From: Lactobacillus acetotolerans DSM 20749 = JCM 3825
GTDB lineage: Bacteria > Bacillota > Bacilli > Lactobacillales > Lactobacillaceae
Direction of reading: 5' to 3'
NCBI RefSeq assembly: GCF_001436775.1
Contig: NZ_AYZC01000011.1
Coordinates: 1-38,194 of the forward strand
DNA length: 38,194 nt
Numbering within the stretch: the first letter of the stretch is position 1; every line of letters begins with the position of its first letter. The notes under the pieces are model-generated. The model saw only the letters and a list, made by a program, of their open reading frames with translations. It made no database searches and was not told where the DNA came from. A program made the position numbers and the translations under genes. Below are positions 28,067 to 36,838 of this stretch, piece after piece.

Positions 28067-29225
28067 ATTTGTCTTTAGATTTTTTCTTCTTAAGCTGGTC
28101 AGGTTTTTCTTCACCTAAATGCCAAACTTCAACCGTTGGATCTTTTGTAGTTCTCTTATTAATAATTTTCTGAATTAGATGTAACAATGGCTTGTATTTT
28201 TCGCCTAAAAGTCCAATTGATTCCACAAAGAATTCTAAAGCAAATAAAAGCGCAATAATTAAGACCCATGTTCCCCAAGCTGGAGAAAGTAGGAGCAACA
28301 GAGAAATAAATGAAAATATAAGCGACAAAGCATAAATTGTTAAAACGGTTTGCCGGTGAGTTAAACCCATTCGCATCAATTGGTGATGCAAGTGGTGTTT
28401 ATCAGCTTGTGAAACGGGACGTTTATTTAACACCCTTCTAATCATTGCATAGATAGTATCGGTAATCGGTACACCCAAAATAATGATCGGTACAAGCAGA
28501 GAAATAAAGGTTACATTTTTCAAACCTTTTAAAGATAGAACCGCGATCATAAAACCAATATAGAGCGCTCCCGTATCTCCCAGAAAGATTTTGGCAGGAT
28601 GAAAATTATAAGGTAAAAAGCCCAGTAAACATGCAGCTAACATAAAACAAGCTATTGGCACATACAATTGGTGAGTATGCAAGAAGAAGTAACCTACAAT
28701 TCCCATAGTAATGAGCGAAATCATTGATACGCCATCTGCTAAACCATCTAATCCATCAATTAAATTAACTGCATTAGTCAAAGCCAGGATCCAAAAAATA
28801 GTAATCGGGAAACTCCACCAACCTAAATTAATTTCATTTTTAATAAAAGGCAGATTCAGTACATTCATTCGAATACCCGCTAAAAAATATATAACGAGTG
28901 CTGCAATAAAAATACCAAACATTTTTTGCCTTGGTTTAAGTACTAAAATGTCATCAATCATCCCTGTTAAGATAATTACACTTGATGCCAAAAGGACGGC
29001 AAAAGCCTCATGAGTTGGAAATTGTTCTCGTAAAAGGACAAAAGTACCAATATTAAAAGTTACAAAAATACCTAAGCCACCCAAAGTAGGCATAGGTTTT
29101 TTATTAACTCTTCGTGCATTAGGATCATCCACTGCTCCCAAGACAAAAGCAAGCCTCCTAATAAAAGGGGTAATTGCTGCTTGAATGATAACTAAGAAGA
29201 ATAATTCAACGATAATTTTAAACAT
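28065..29225 (-). CDS. tagO: Undecaprenyl-phosphate N-acetylglucosaminyl 1-phosphate transferase
   Basis: Membrane enzyme that starts wall teichoic acid synthesis by moving GlcNAc-1-phosphate to undecaprenyl phosphate. 386 aa, about ten to eleven hydrophobic segments. The MraY/WecA family motifs are visible: DDPNARRVNKKPMPTLGG, NAVNLIDGLDGLADG, FLGDTGALYIGF and the HHLHHQL loop. The C-terminus is a charged cytosolic tail (KKKKSKDK). Ribosome binding signal is weak. It has its own promoter after the rny terminator and ends at the yigZ-tagO terminator. Confidence 0.95.
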   Translation of the reverse strand: MFKIIVELFFLVIIQAAITPFIRRLAFVLGAVDDPNARRVNKKPMPTLGGLGIFVTFNIGTFVLLREQFPTHEAFAVLLASSVIILTGMIDDILVLKPRQKMFGIFIAALVIYFLAGIRMNVLNLPFIKNEINLGWWSFPITIFWILALTNAVNLIDGLDGLADGVSMISLITMGIVGYFFLHTHQLYVPIACFMLAACLLGFLPYNFHPAKIFLGDTGALYIGFMIAVLSLKGLKNVTFISLLVPIIILGVPITDTIYAMIRRVLNKRPVSQADKHHLHHQLMRMGLTHRQTVLTIYALSLIFSFISLLLLLSPAWGTWVLIIALLFALEFFVESIGLLGEKYKPLLHLIQKIINKRTTKDPTVEVWHLGEEKPDQLKKKKSKDK

Positions 29226-29256
29226 AACCGGCTACTTTCTTTAATTACTTGTTTTA

Positions 29257-29285
29257 ATTATACAAGTAGTAAAAAAAATCCACAA
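29257..29285 (-). promoter_or_regulatory. tagO promoter
   Basis: On the minus strand: TTGTGG, a 17-base T-rich spacer and TATAAT (29257-29262). Confidence 0.7.
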
Positions 29286-29306
29286 ATAACATTTTTAGGT
29301 AAAATA

Positions 29307-29336
29307 AAAAATTGAATTCTTTCGAATCCAATTTTT
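29307..29336 (-). terminator. Terminator of rny
   Basis: A 13-bp stem (29307-29319 with 29324-29336). In the minus-strand RNA the loop is GAAA and the only non-Watson-Crick pair is a G-U wobble; on the plus strand the same position is a mismatch. T-rich sequence follows. Confidence 0.85.
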
Positions 29337-29337
29337 A

Positions 29338-30969
29338 TTATTTAGCAATCGCTACAACTCGTTTTTCACGAATAACGGTAATTTTAATATTACCTGGGTA
29401 ATCAAGTTCTTTTTCAACTTGATTCTTAATATCGTGTGCTAAAACAGTTATTCGATCATCTGAAATTTCATCAGGTTCAACCATTACCCGAACTTCACGT
29501 CCAGCTTGGATGGCATACGCCTGTTTAACTCCTTTATAACCCTTCGCAATTTTTTCCAGCTTGGTCAAACGTCTAATATAGTTTTCCAAACTTTCACTTC
29601 TTGCACCCGGACGAGCCGAAGAAAGAGTATCTGCTGCAACAACAAGTTCAGCAATAAACGATAACTTCGGTACATCCCCATGGTGTGCTGCAATTGCATT
29701 TACAACTACGTCAGGTTCATGATATTTACGTGTTAATTCCACACCAATTTCAACGTGTGAACCTTCAATATCATGATCGACGGCTTTACCAATATCGTGT
29801 AATAATCCCGCGCGAACCGCTAATTTTTCATTTAAACCAAGTTCAGCAGCCATTGTTCCGGCTAATTTAGCAACTTCAATTGAGTGTGCCAAAACATTTT
29901 GACCATAAGAAGTACGATATTTAAGACGACCTAAAATCTTAACAAGTTCTGGATTCATTCTATGAATTCCTAACTCCATTAAGGCACTTTCTCCGGCCTC
30001 GTAAATATCATCATTAACTTCTTTTCTAGCCTTATCAACCATCTCTTCAATACGAGCTGGATGAATACGACCGTCTTTAATTAAACGTTCCATCGCTCTT
30101 TTAGCAATCTCACGTCTAATCGAATCAAAGCCACTCAAAGTAACAACCTTTGGTGTATCATCGATAATTAAATCAATTCCTGTTAATGCCTCAAAGGAAC
30201 GAATATTACGACCCTCACGGCCGATAATTCGTCCTTTCATCTCTTCATTTGGCAGATCAACTACAGATACGGTAGTCTCTGCTACCGTATCGGCAGCACT
30301 GCTTTGAATGGCATCAATAATTACTTGACGTGCATAATGATCAGCTTTTGCTTTGACTTCTTCATTACTATTTCTAATCATATCTGCACGTTCTTTGACT
30401 AATTCATCAGATGATTGACTCAAAACAAGTTTCTTAGCTTGTTCCTTATTTAAGCCTGCCACTTCATAAAGCTTTTGCTTTCTTGTTTCGACCAACTTAT
30501 CAGCATCACTAATTTTTTTATCTAAATTAGTCTTTTGCTGCTTTAATTGGTTTTCTTTTTGTGTGAGTCCATTCTCTCTCTCATCCAACAAAGATTTCTT
30601 ATGGTCAAGGGTATCTTCACGTTGCTTAAGACGATTAGTCTTACGGGAAATGTCATCCCGCTTAACATTTAATTCATCTTCAACTTTTTGCCGATAATCT
30701 TGAATCTTTTCTTGGGCTTCAAGAATTTTCTCTTTTTTAGTATTTTCTGCACTTTGTTTTAAAGCTTTTGTAGCTTGTTTCTGTGCATTGGCTTCAGCTT
30801 TGGCAGCAGTTACCTGTGTCTTTGCATCAGCTAAAATATGGTCAGCATCATTTTGTGCATTCTGGGCTTTCTTTTCCCAAACATTCTTTCGAACTGCATA
30901 TCCAATGCCTGAACCAGCTAAAATCGAAATAATAGCAACCGCGACGGGAATCAAAATTATATTTGTCAT
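29338..30969 (-). CDS. rny: Ribonuclease Y
   Basis: Membrane-anchored endoribonuclease that starts bulk mRNA decay in Firmicutes. 543 aa. An N-terminal membrane segment (residues about 3-24) is followed by a long coiled coil rich in Lys, Glu and Gln (about 30-200). Then come a KH RNA-binding domain ([18 protein letters not shown]) and an HD domain with [12 protein letters not shown] as metal-binding and catalytic core. ATG start with AAAGGCGAT upstream. Transcribed alone from a strong promoter after recA to its own GNRA-loop terminator. Confidence 0.97.
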   Translation of the reverse strand: MTNIILIPVAVAIISILAGSGIGYAVRKNVWEKKAQNAQNDADHILADAKTQVTAAKAEANAQKQATKALKQSAENTKKEKILEAQEKIQDYRQKVEDELNVKRDDISRKTNRLKQREDTLDHKKSLLDERENGLTQKENQLKQQKTNLDKKISDADKLVETRKQKLYEVAGLNKEQAKKLVLSQSSDELVKERADMIRNSNEEVKAKADHYARQVIIDAIQSSAADTVAETTVSVVDLPNEEMKGRIIGREGRNIRSFEALTGIDLIIDDTPKVVTLSGFDSIRREIAKRAMERLIKDGRIHPARIEEMVDKARKEVNDDIYEAGESALMELGIHRMNPELVKILGRLKYRTSYGQNVLAHSIEVAKLAGTMAAELGLNEKLAVRAGLLHDIGKAVDHDIEGSHVEIGVELTRKYHEPDVVVNAIAAHHGDVPKLSFIAELVVAADTLSSARPGARSESLENYIRRLTKLEKIAKGYKGVKQAYAIQAGREVRVMVEPDEISDDRITVLAHDIKNQVEKELDYPGNIKITVIREKRVVAIAK

Positions 30970-31009
30970 GATTACTATCGCCTTTTTTTAGATTATTCAC
31001 ACAGTATTA

Positions 31010-31038
31010 ATAATAAAGAACCTAGAAGCTCATGTCAA
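31010..31038 (-). promoter_or_regulatory. rny promoter
   Basis: On the minus strand: a perfect TTGACA (31033-31038), a 17-base spacer and TATTAT (31010-31015). The best promoter match in this half of the window. Confidence 0.88.
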
Positions 31039-31043
31039 TCAAC

Positions 31044-31071
31044 AAAAAAGCCTTGGAATTAAATTCCAAGG
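31044..31071 (-). terminator. Terminator of recA
   Basis: A 10-bp palindromic stem (31051-31060 with 31062-31071), followed on the minus strand by a T6 run (31044-31049). Confidence 0.9.
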
Positions 31072-31092
31072 TCAAGCTTAATTTCTTCAACT

Positions 31093-32202
31093 TTATTTGC
31101 TTTTGCTGGCAGCTACTTTTTTAGTAGATGTCTTCTTTTCTTCAGCCTTTTCGGCTTTTTCGTTCTTTTCCTTAACTTTTTCAGGATCCTCACGATCAGC
31201 TACAGATTTTTCATCAATCCCATAAGCATGGCGAACTTGATGTTGAATGTCTTTATACATATCCGGATGATCTTCTAAATACTTTTTGGCATTCTCACGG
31301 CCCTGACCAATTCGGTCGCTCTTGTATGAATACCACGAACCAGCTTTATTGATAATGTCTTTATCCGTTGCCATGTCAAGAAGTTCACCACTCTGTGAAA
31401 TTCCTTTACCATACATCATATCTACTTCAGCAACTTTAAATGGGGGTGCAACTTTATTCTTAACAACCTTAATTTTAACTCGGTTACCAATAATGTTACC
31501 AGCTTGTTTAATTTTTTCAGCTCTTCTAATTTCTAAACGAATAGTTGAATAAAATTTCAAAGCACGACCACCGGGCGTCGTTTCAGGGTTACCAAACATA
31601 ACTCCAACTTTTTCACGAATCTGGTTAATAAAAATCGCAATTGTTTTGGTTTTAGAAATAGTCCCAGAAAGCTTACGCAAAGCCTGGCTCATCAATCTAG
31701 CCTGTAATCCAACGTGAGTATCACCCATTTCACCATCAATTTCAGCTTGAGGAACTAAGGCAGCTACAGAATCAACTACCACAATATCGACAGCTCCACT
31801 AGAAATTAAGGTATCCGCGATCTGCAAGCCTTCTTCACCAGTATTAGGTTGAGACAAAATCAGTGAATCAACATCAACGCCAAGTGCTTCCGCATAAGCT
31901 GGATCCATTGCATTTTCAGCATCGATATAAGCAGCTGTACCACCATGTTTTTGCACTTCTGCTACGGCATGCAAAGCAACGGTAGTTTTACCAGAAGATT
32001 CAGGACCATAAATTTCAACAATTCTACCACGCGGATAGCCACCTACACCTAGTGCAGCATCAAGTGCAAGTGAACCGGATGGCACAGTTGAAATTTTGGT
32101 ATCTGCTTTGTCACCCATGCGCATAACTGCACCTTTACCAAAATTTTTTTCAATCTTTTTAAGAGCTACGTCTAAAGCAGCTTTCTTTTCATCTTTGGCC
32201 AA
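31093..32202 (-). CDS. recA: Recombinase RecA
   Basis: DNA strand-exchange protein and SOS co-protease. About 369 aa. Walker A GPESSGKT lies at residues 66-73, followed by the RecA signature ([11 protein letters not shown] region) and a Lys/Glu-rich C-terminal tail ([15 protein letters not shown]). The start is TTG at 32202, giving [10 protein letters not shown], because AGGAGG lies 8 bases upstream. The frame stays open to another TTG at 32235, but that codon overlaps the TATAAT of the promoter and cannot be the start. It has its own LexA box, promoter and terminator. Confidence 0.97.
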   Translation of the reverse strand: MAKDEKKAALDVALKKIEKNFGKGAVMRMGDKADTKISTVPSGSLALDAALGVGGYPRGRIVEIYGPESSGKTTVALHAVAEVQKHGGTAAYIDAENAMDPAYAEALGVDVDSLILSQPNTGEEGLQIADTLISSGAVDIVVVDSVAALVPQAEIDGEMGDTHVGLQARLMSQALRKLSGTISKTKTIAIFINQIREKVGVMFGNPETTPGGRALKFYSTIRLEIRRAEKIKQAGNIIGNRVKIKVVKNKVAPPFKVAEVDMMYGKGISQSGELLDMATDKDIINKAGSWYSYKSDRIGQGRENAKKYLEDHPDMYKDIQHQVRHAYGIDEKSVADREDPEKVKEKNEKAEKAEEKKTSTKKVAASKSK

Positions 32203-32234
32203 ACGTTTTTCCTCCTCTAACTTTGTACTATTCA

Positions 32235-32264
32235 ATTATACTTTGATTTATGTCCGCTTTGCAA
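32235..32264 (-). promoter_or_regulatory. recA promoter
   Basis: On the minus strand: TTGCAA (32259-32264), an 18-base spacer and TATAAT (32235-32240), about 33 bases before the TTG start codon. Confidence 0.75.
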
Positions 32265-32272
32265 GGAAAAAG

Positions 32273-32286
32273 CGAACAAATGTTTA
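32273..32286 (-). promoter_or_regulatory. LexA (SOS) box of recA
   Basis: CGAACAAATGTTTA on the plus strand, close to the Gram-positive LexA form CGAAC-N4-GTTCG, 8 bases upstream of the -35 box. A similar box precedes uvrB, supporting a common SOS regulon. Confidence 0.8.
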
Positions 32287-32315
32287 GGCATTTTTATCCT
32301 CAGTATTAAGTACGC

Positions 32316-32343
32316 AAAAATTATAAATTTTACTTTTATAATT
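32316..32343 (-). terminator. Weak AT-only terminator after the last OpuC-like lipoprotein gene
   Basis: A 9-bp A/T-only stem (32319-32327 with 32335-32343), followed on the minus strand by five T. The lack of GC makes it weak, so readthrough toward recA is possible. Confidence 0.5.
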
Positions 32344-32357
32344 AATTCTATATATAA

Positions 32358-33293
32358 TTATTTACTATCTCTAAAATAATGATTTTTAACTAAAAATCTA
32401 TGTGCAACGGTTGATGGCTCTAATAACTGATCATCCACCTCATAGTTCATTTTCCGCATTTGATGCACACCAATTCTACCATCAAGCCGGTGCAGAACCG
32501 GCTTAAGATCTGGATGTTCTCTTAAAATATAATTATTAACTAACATACCACAATTATATGGCGGGAAGAAATGCTTGTCATCCCTTAACAATTTCAGATG
32601 ATAGCTGTCTATACGCCCATCAGTTGAATATCCTAAAACTACGTTCATTCGTCCATTTTGTAAAGCTGAATAAACTAAGCCGATACTCATTGCATGAACT
32701 TTGAAAAAAGTTATTCCATAATCTAACTGAAAATCCGGATATCCGTCACCTTTACGATTTAACCAATCAGTAGAAACCCCTAAAGCATATTTATCTTCAA
32801 CTTTCTTCAAGTCAGAAACCTTTTTTAGATGATCTTTCTTTGCTTCTTTAGGTGTAACCATGAACGCATAAGTATCAGAAAAGCCATAAGTTGGAAAGTA
32901 AGTTTGATCCCAGCGTTTTTTTACTTCTTGTCGAACTATCTCATTAGCCCTTTTAGAATTTTTGATTGGTTCCATTCCTAGATTAGTAGTTAATTCACTA
33001 CCATCATAAGCAGCAGCTTGAATATCCGCATCACGACGATAAAGAGCCTGATGCTGCATTGATGAGGAACCCAAATTATTTACAATTGCTGTTTTATAAT
33101 TCGTTTCGTGTTCAATTAATTCTGCAACTATGTTAGCAATAATTTGAGATTCTGTAGTATTGAGGGCTGTTATCCGAATATTATCATTCCCACTTTGTGT
33201 AGAAGATAATCCAGGTAATCCACACCCGGCTGTAAAGATTACTAACAAAAATGACATTACCAGCAGCACTAATTTCTTAAAAGCTTTTTTCAT
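32358..33293 (-). CDS. Osmoprotectant-binding lipoprotein, OpuCC paralogue 1 (311 aa)
   Basis: Extracellular substrate-binding protein of the glycine betaine/carnitine/choline (OpuAC-type) family. A type II signal peptide ends at C24 (TAGC, with Thr rather than Leu at -3). The mature protein carries family motifs PTYGFSDTYAFMV, GYSTDGRIDSYHLKLL and FFPPYNCGML. It is one of three same-length copies beside an OpuC transporter. A terminator separates it from the copy upstream, and a TATAAT (33375-33380) is present, so it is probably expressed independently. It carries more substitutions than the other two (VKNHYFRDSK end, YGITFFKVHAM), so ligand preference may differ. Confidence 0.9.
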   Translation of the reverse strand: MKKAFKKLVLLVMSFLLVIFTAGCGLPGLSSTQSGNDNIRITALNTTESQIIANIVAELIEHETNYKTAIVNNLGSSSMQHQALYRRDADIQAAAYDGSELTTNLGMEPIKNSKRANEIVRQEVKKRWDQTYFPTYGFSDTYAFMVTPKEAKKDHLKKVSDLKKVEDKYALGVSTDWLNRKGDGYPDFQLDYGITFFKVHAMSIGLVYSALQNGRMNVVLGYSTDGRIDSYHLKLLRDDKHFFPPYNCGMLVNNYILREHPDLKPVLHRLDGRIGVHQMRKMNYEVDDQLLEPSTVAHRFLVKNHYFRDSK

Positions 33294-33374
33294 TTGTGCT
33301 ACCCCCTTTAGTTACCGCTATTGGGAAGAAATTTATTATTAAATTAATAAATATTTTATAACTTCTTTATATGT

Positions 33375-33380
33375 ATTATA
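33375..33380 (-). promoter_or_regulatory. Candidate -10 box for OpuCC paralogue 1
   Basis: A perfect TATAAT on the minus strand between the preceding terminator and the start codon. There is no good -35 hexamer at the usual distance, so activator dependence or a weak promoter is possible. Confidence 0.45.
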
Positions 33381-33401
33381 CTATCTCATTTAATTTTAGG
33401 G

Positions 33402-33435
33402 AAAAATAAAAACAGCCGTTTATTAAACGGCTGTT
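33402..33435 (-). terminator. Terminator after OpuCC paralogue 2
   Basis: A 12-bp stem (33411-33422 with 33424-33435) with a core of AACAGCCG and its complement, followed on the minus strand by a T-rich tract. Confidence 0.9.
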
Positions 33436-33457
33436 CTTTAAACATATAAATATGTTT

Positions 33458-34393
33458 CTATTTTTTATCTCTAAAATAATTATTCTTTACCAAAAATTGA
33501 TGGGCAACAGTTGACGGTTCAAGCAATTCATCATCAACCTCATAATTCATGTGTCTAATCGTATGCATCCCTATTCGACCAACTAACCGGCGTAAAATCG
33601 GTTTAAGGTCAGGATGTTCCCTTAAAACATAATTATTAATCAACATACCACAGTTATATGGCGGGAAGAAATGGCGATTATCCTTCAACAGCTTTAAATG
33701 ATAACTATCAATTCTACCATCCGTCGAATAACCTAATACTACATTCATCCTGCCAGTTTGCAATGCTGAATAAACTAATCCAATATTCATTGCTCGCATC
33801 TTAGGAAAGGAAAGACCGTATGCCTTCTCAAATTCTTTATAGCCTACACCTGGTGCATTTACCCACTCAGAAGCTACACCTAAAGAATATTTATCTTCAA
33901 CTTTCTTCAAATCAGAAATATCTTTTAAGTTATATTTTTTAGCTTCTTCAGGTTTAACCATGAAAGCATAGTTATCAGAAAAGCCATAGGTTGGCAAATA
34001 GGTCTGGTCCCAACGTTTCTTTACTTCATAACGAACAGTATCATTAGCTTTTTTAGAATTTTTAATTGCTGGCATACCTAAATTAGCTGTTAATTCACCA
34101 CCATCATAAGCAGCTGCTTGAATATCAGCGTTATGACGATAAAGCGCCTGGTGCTGCATCGGTGCAGATCCCAAATTATTTACAATTGAAGTTTTATAAT
34201 GAGTTTCATGCTCAATTAATTGCGAAACTATATTAGCAACAATTTGTGATTCCGTAGTGGTCAAAGCCGTTATTCTAATAGTGTCATTACCACCCTGAGC
34301 AGAGGATAACCCTGGCAAGCCACAAGCAGTAGTAGAAATTGCTAATAAGAATACAATTATTACTAACAATAATTTCTTAAAATATTTTTTCAA
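33458..34393 (-). CDS. Osmoprotectant-binding lipoprotein, OpuCC paralogue 2 (311 aa)
   Basis: Second copy of the OpuCC-type binding protein, colinear with the other two. Lipobox TTAC with C24. The conserved blocks PTYGFSDNYAFMV, GYSTDGRIDSYHLKLL and FFPPYNCGML are present. The start is TTG with AGGAGG 10 bases upstream. It follows the terminator of the four-gene transporter operon and has a promoter with TATAAT, so it is a separate unit. It differs around the mid-domain (WVNAPGVGYKEFEKAYG where the others have WLNRKGDGY), a region that could affect ligand binding. Probably supplies the same OpuC permease. Confidence 0.9.
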   Translation of the reverse strand: MKKYFKKLLLVIIVFLLAISTTACGLPGLSSAQGGNDTIRITALTTTESQIVANIVSQLIEHETHYKTSIVNNLGSAPMQHQALYRHNADIQAAAYDGGELTANLGMPAIKNSKKANDTVRYEVKKRWDQTYLPTYGFSDNYAFMVKPEEAKKYNLKDISDLKKVEDKYSLGVASEWVNAPGVGYKEFEKAYGLSFPKMRAMNIGLVYSALQTGRMNVVLGYSTDGRIDSYHLKLLKDNRHFFPPYNCGMLINNYVLREHPDLKPILRRLVGRIGMHTIRHMNYEVDDELLEPSTVAHQFLVKNNYFRDKK

Positions 34394-34504
34394 TCGTAAA
34401 AAACCTCCTACTAGTCACCATTATTTTCTTGACCTAAATACTTAGCTTACCAAGCAGTCCTTTTAATAAAATAATAATATTTAACTTGCTTCTTCACTAA
34501 TTTA

Positions 34505-34534
34505 ATTATACTTTTATCCGTACCAAGTATGCAA
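34505..34534 (-). promoter_or_regulatory. Promoter of OpuCC paralogue 2
   Basis: On the minus strand: TTGCAT, an 18-base spacer and TATAAT (34505-34510), just after the terminator of the transporter operon. The leader to the start codon is about 105 bases long; I saw no clear riboswitch in it. This covers the 202-base gap 34394-34595. Confidence 0.65.
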
Positions 34535-34540
34535 GGTCTA

Positions 34541-34573
34541 AAAAATAAGAATCCGCATATCATGCGACTTCTT
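34541..34573 (-). terminator. Terminator of the opuCABCD operon
   Basis: A 12-position stem (34547-34558 with 34562-34573) with one mismatch and one G-U pair, followed on the minus strand by TTATTTTTT. Confidence 0.75.
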
Positions 34574-34595
34574 ACTTAATTTATTAATTTTAATA

Positions 34596-35255
34596 TTATT
34601 CTCTTAGACCCTTAGGTACTATCCACTTTTCAGCAAAGTTTAGGATGATATCAGCTACGATGGCCATTAAAGCAGTTGGAACGGCTCCAGCTAAAATCAA
34701 AGCACCACCATTAGTAGCGTTCGTACCACGAATAATAATATCACCTAATCCACCAGCTCCAACGAAGGAACCGATAGAAGTAATACCAATGGCAATAACC
34801 AAAGCATTCTTCAAACCTGCAATAATAACAGACATTGAGAGCGGCAGACGAACCATATAAAGCAATTGCAAATTCGTCATGCCCATACCTTTACCTGAAT
34901 CAATAACGTTCTTATCAACGCTTCGCATACCTGTATAAGTATTTTTAATAATCGGTAGCAATGAGTATAACGTTACGGTTACGATAACGGTATTAACACC
35001 CAATCCTAATCCAATCATGACAATAGACAGTAAAGCCAGTGAGGGGATAGTTTGAATAAAGTTAGCAATTTCAACAACGAAATCACCTAAATGTGAATTT
35101 CTAGCAATAAAAATACCGACCGGGATACCAATGATGGCTGCAAACAACACGCCATAGATTGAAATTAAAAATGTACGGTCAAATTGCTGCAAAACATAGG
35201 CTCCGTTATGCTGGTAGTAATAAATAAATTGTTGCCATATAGATAATTTTGACAT
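34596..35255 (-). CDS. opuCD: Osmoprotectant ABC transporter permease, OpuCD type
   Basis: Membrane subunit of a glycine betaine/carnitine/choline importer. 219 aa, about six hydrophobic segments, with the binding-protein-dependent transport EAA-like loop (IDSGKGMGMTNLQLLYMVRLP) that docks on the ATPase. Its ATG follows the stop codon of the binding-protein gene with no gap (TAAATG), and its AGGAGG lies inside that gene, so the two are coupled. Last gene of the operon; terminator follows. It pairs with the OpuCB-type permease. Confidence 0.93.
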   Translation of the reverse strand: MSKLSIWQQFIYYYQHNGAYVLQQFDRTFLISIYGVLFAAIIGIPVGIFIARNSHLGDFVVEIANFIQTIPSLALLSIVMIGLGLGVNTVIVTVTLYSLLPIIKNTYTGMRSVDKNVIDSGKGMGMTNLQLLYMVRLPLSMSVIIAGLKNALVIAIGITSIGSFVGAGGLGDIIIRGTNATNGGALILAGAVPTALMAIVADIILNFAEKWIVPKGLRE

Positions 35256-36191
35256 TTATTTATTCCTCCTAAAATAATTATTTTTAACTAAAAACTGGTG
35301 GGCAACAGTTGATGGTTCTAATAGCTCATCATCAACTTCATAATTCATATGTCTTATTTGATGCATATTCATTTTCCCATCAAGTCTACTTAGAATCGGT
35401 TTAAGATCTGGATGCTCTCTTAAAACGTAGTTATTAATCAACATGCCACAATTATATGGTGGGAAGAAATGACGATTATCTTTTAATAATTTCAAATGAT
35501 AACTATCAATTCGGCCATCAGTCGAGTATCCTAAAACAACGTTCATTCTACCCTCTTGCAATGCCGAATAAACTAAACCGATATTCATTGGATAAGTCTT
35601 TGCGAAGGTTATGCCATAAGTATTTTGGAAGTCTTTATATCCATCACCCTTACGGTTTAACCAGTCAGATGAAACACCCAGTGAATAGTTATTTTCAACC
35701 TTTTTTAGATCGGAAACATTATTTAAGTGATCTTTTTTAGCTTCATTTTGCTTAACCATGAAAGCATAATTATCTGCAAAACCATAAGTAGGCAAGTAAG
35801 TTTGATCCCAACGCTTTCTTACTTCCCTACGAACAGTATCATTAGCTTTCTTAGAATTTTTGATTGGAGCCATACCTAAGTTAGCAGTTAATTCACCACC
35901 ATCATAAGCAGCTGCTTGAATATCCGCATCACGACGATAAAGAGCTTGGTGCTGCATTGGTGCAGAACCTAAATTATTAACAATCGAGGTTTTATAAGGC
36001 GTTTCATGTTCAATTAACTCAGAAACAATATTTGCCACAATTTGCGATTCAGTTGTATTAAGAGCGGTAATTCGTAAATTATTATTACCACCTTGTGCTG
36101 ACGCTAAACCCGGTAGTCCACAACCAGAAACAGAAATCATAATCAGGAATGATGCTATCACCAGCATTAGACTTTTAAGAATTTTTTTCAT
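35256..36191 (-). CDS. opuCC: Osmoprotectant-binding lipoprotein OpuCC (operon copy)
   Basis: Substrate-binding lipoprotein of the transporter, in the classical third position of opuCA-CB-CC-CD. 311 aa. The lipobox is VSGC with C24, the most standard of the three copies. Ligand-pocket region motifs AAAYDGGELTANLG, PTYGFADNYAFMV and GYSTDGRIDSYHLKLL are present. ATG start after AAGGAGAT. It lies 14 bases after the first permease and is directly abutted by the second. Two further copies lie downstream as single-gene units. Confidence 0.93.
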   Translation of the reverse strand: MKKILKSLMLVIASFLIMISVSGCGLPGLASAQGGNNNLRITALNTTESQIVANIVSELIEHETPYKTSIVNNLGSAPMQHQALYRRDADIQAAAYDGGELTANLGMAPIKNSKKANDTVRREVRKRWDQTYLPTYGFADNYAFMVKQNEAKKDHLNNVSDLKKVENNYSLGVSSDWLNRKGDGYKDFQNTYGITFAKTYPMNIGLVYSALQEGRMNVVLGYSTDGRIDSYHLKLLKDNRHFFPPYNCGMLINNYVLREHPDLKPILSRLDGKMNMHQIRHMNYEVDDELLEPSTVAHQFLVKNNYFRRNK

Positions 36192-36205
36192 TTGGGGATA
36201 TCTCC

Positions 36206-36838
36206 TTAGTTGTTATTTACTCCGGCTGGTGTAAGCTTCTTTTCCAATCTGCCAAGTAGATAATCGGTTAACAGTGCCAAAATAATAACAGGAATAGTTC
36301 CACCAAAAATAAGATCTGGTTGGTAAAGGTTTAAACCATTAAAAATAAAGTCACCTAACCCACCGGCGCCTATATACGAAGCTAGTGTTGACCACGCAAT
36401 AACATAGATAGCTGATAAACGGATACCAGACATAATAACCGGCATTGCTAAAGGAATATCAACCTTCGTAATAATTTGTATTTGTGTCATGCCTACTCCC
36501 TTGGCTGAATCAACCGTATTCGGGTTAACTCCTGTCAAACCAACATAAGTATTTCTTAAAATAGGCATCAAACTATAAAGAAATAAGGCAACAATTGCTG
36601 GTAATTGACCAATGCCAAAGATCGGCAGCATCATGGCTAACAATGCTAGTGCCGGAATAGTTTGCAGCATACTTGCAATTGCCATTACTACTTTAGCGGT
36701 TCGTGGGAATTTCATTAAAATGACACTCAACGGAATCGCAACAATAATTCCTAAAGCTAACGCAATTGCGGATATATAAATCTGCTGCCAAGTTTTAGTA
36801 AGAAGCTCAGAACCATGTTGGGTTAAAAAAGCGGTCAT
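36206..36838 (-). CDS. opuCB: Osmoprotectant ABC transporter permease, OpuCB type
   Basis: First membrane subunit of the importer. 210 aa with about five to six hydrophobic segments. The ATPase-docking loop is VDSAKGVGMTQIQIITKVDIP. Its ATG overlaps the stop codon of the ATPase gene by one base (TAATG), so synthesis is coupled. Homologous to OpuCD in the same operon, as usual for these heteromeric permeases. Confidence 0.93.
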   Translation of the reverse strand: MTAFLTQHGSELLTKTWQQIYISAIALALGIIVAIPLSVILMKFPRTAKVVMAIASMLQTIPALALLAMMLPIFGIGQLPAIVALFLYSLMPILRNTYVGLTGVNPNTVDSAKGVGMTQIQIITKVDIPLAMPVIMSGIRLSAIYVIAWSTLASYIGAGGLGDFIFNGLNLYQPDLIFGGTIPVIILALLTDYLLGRLEKKLTPAGVNNN

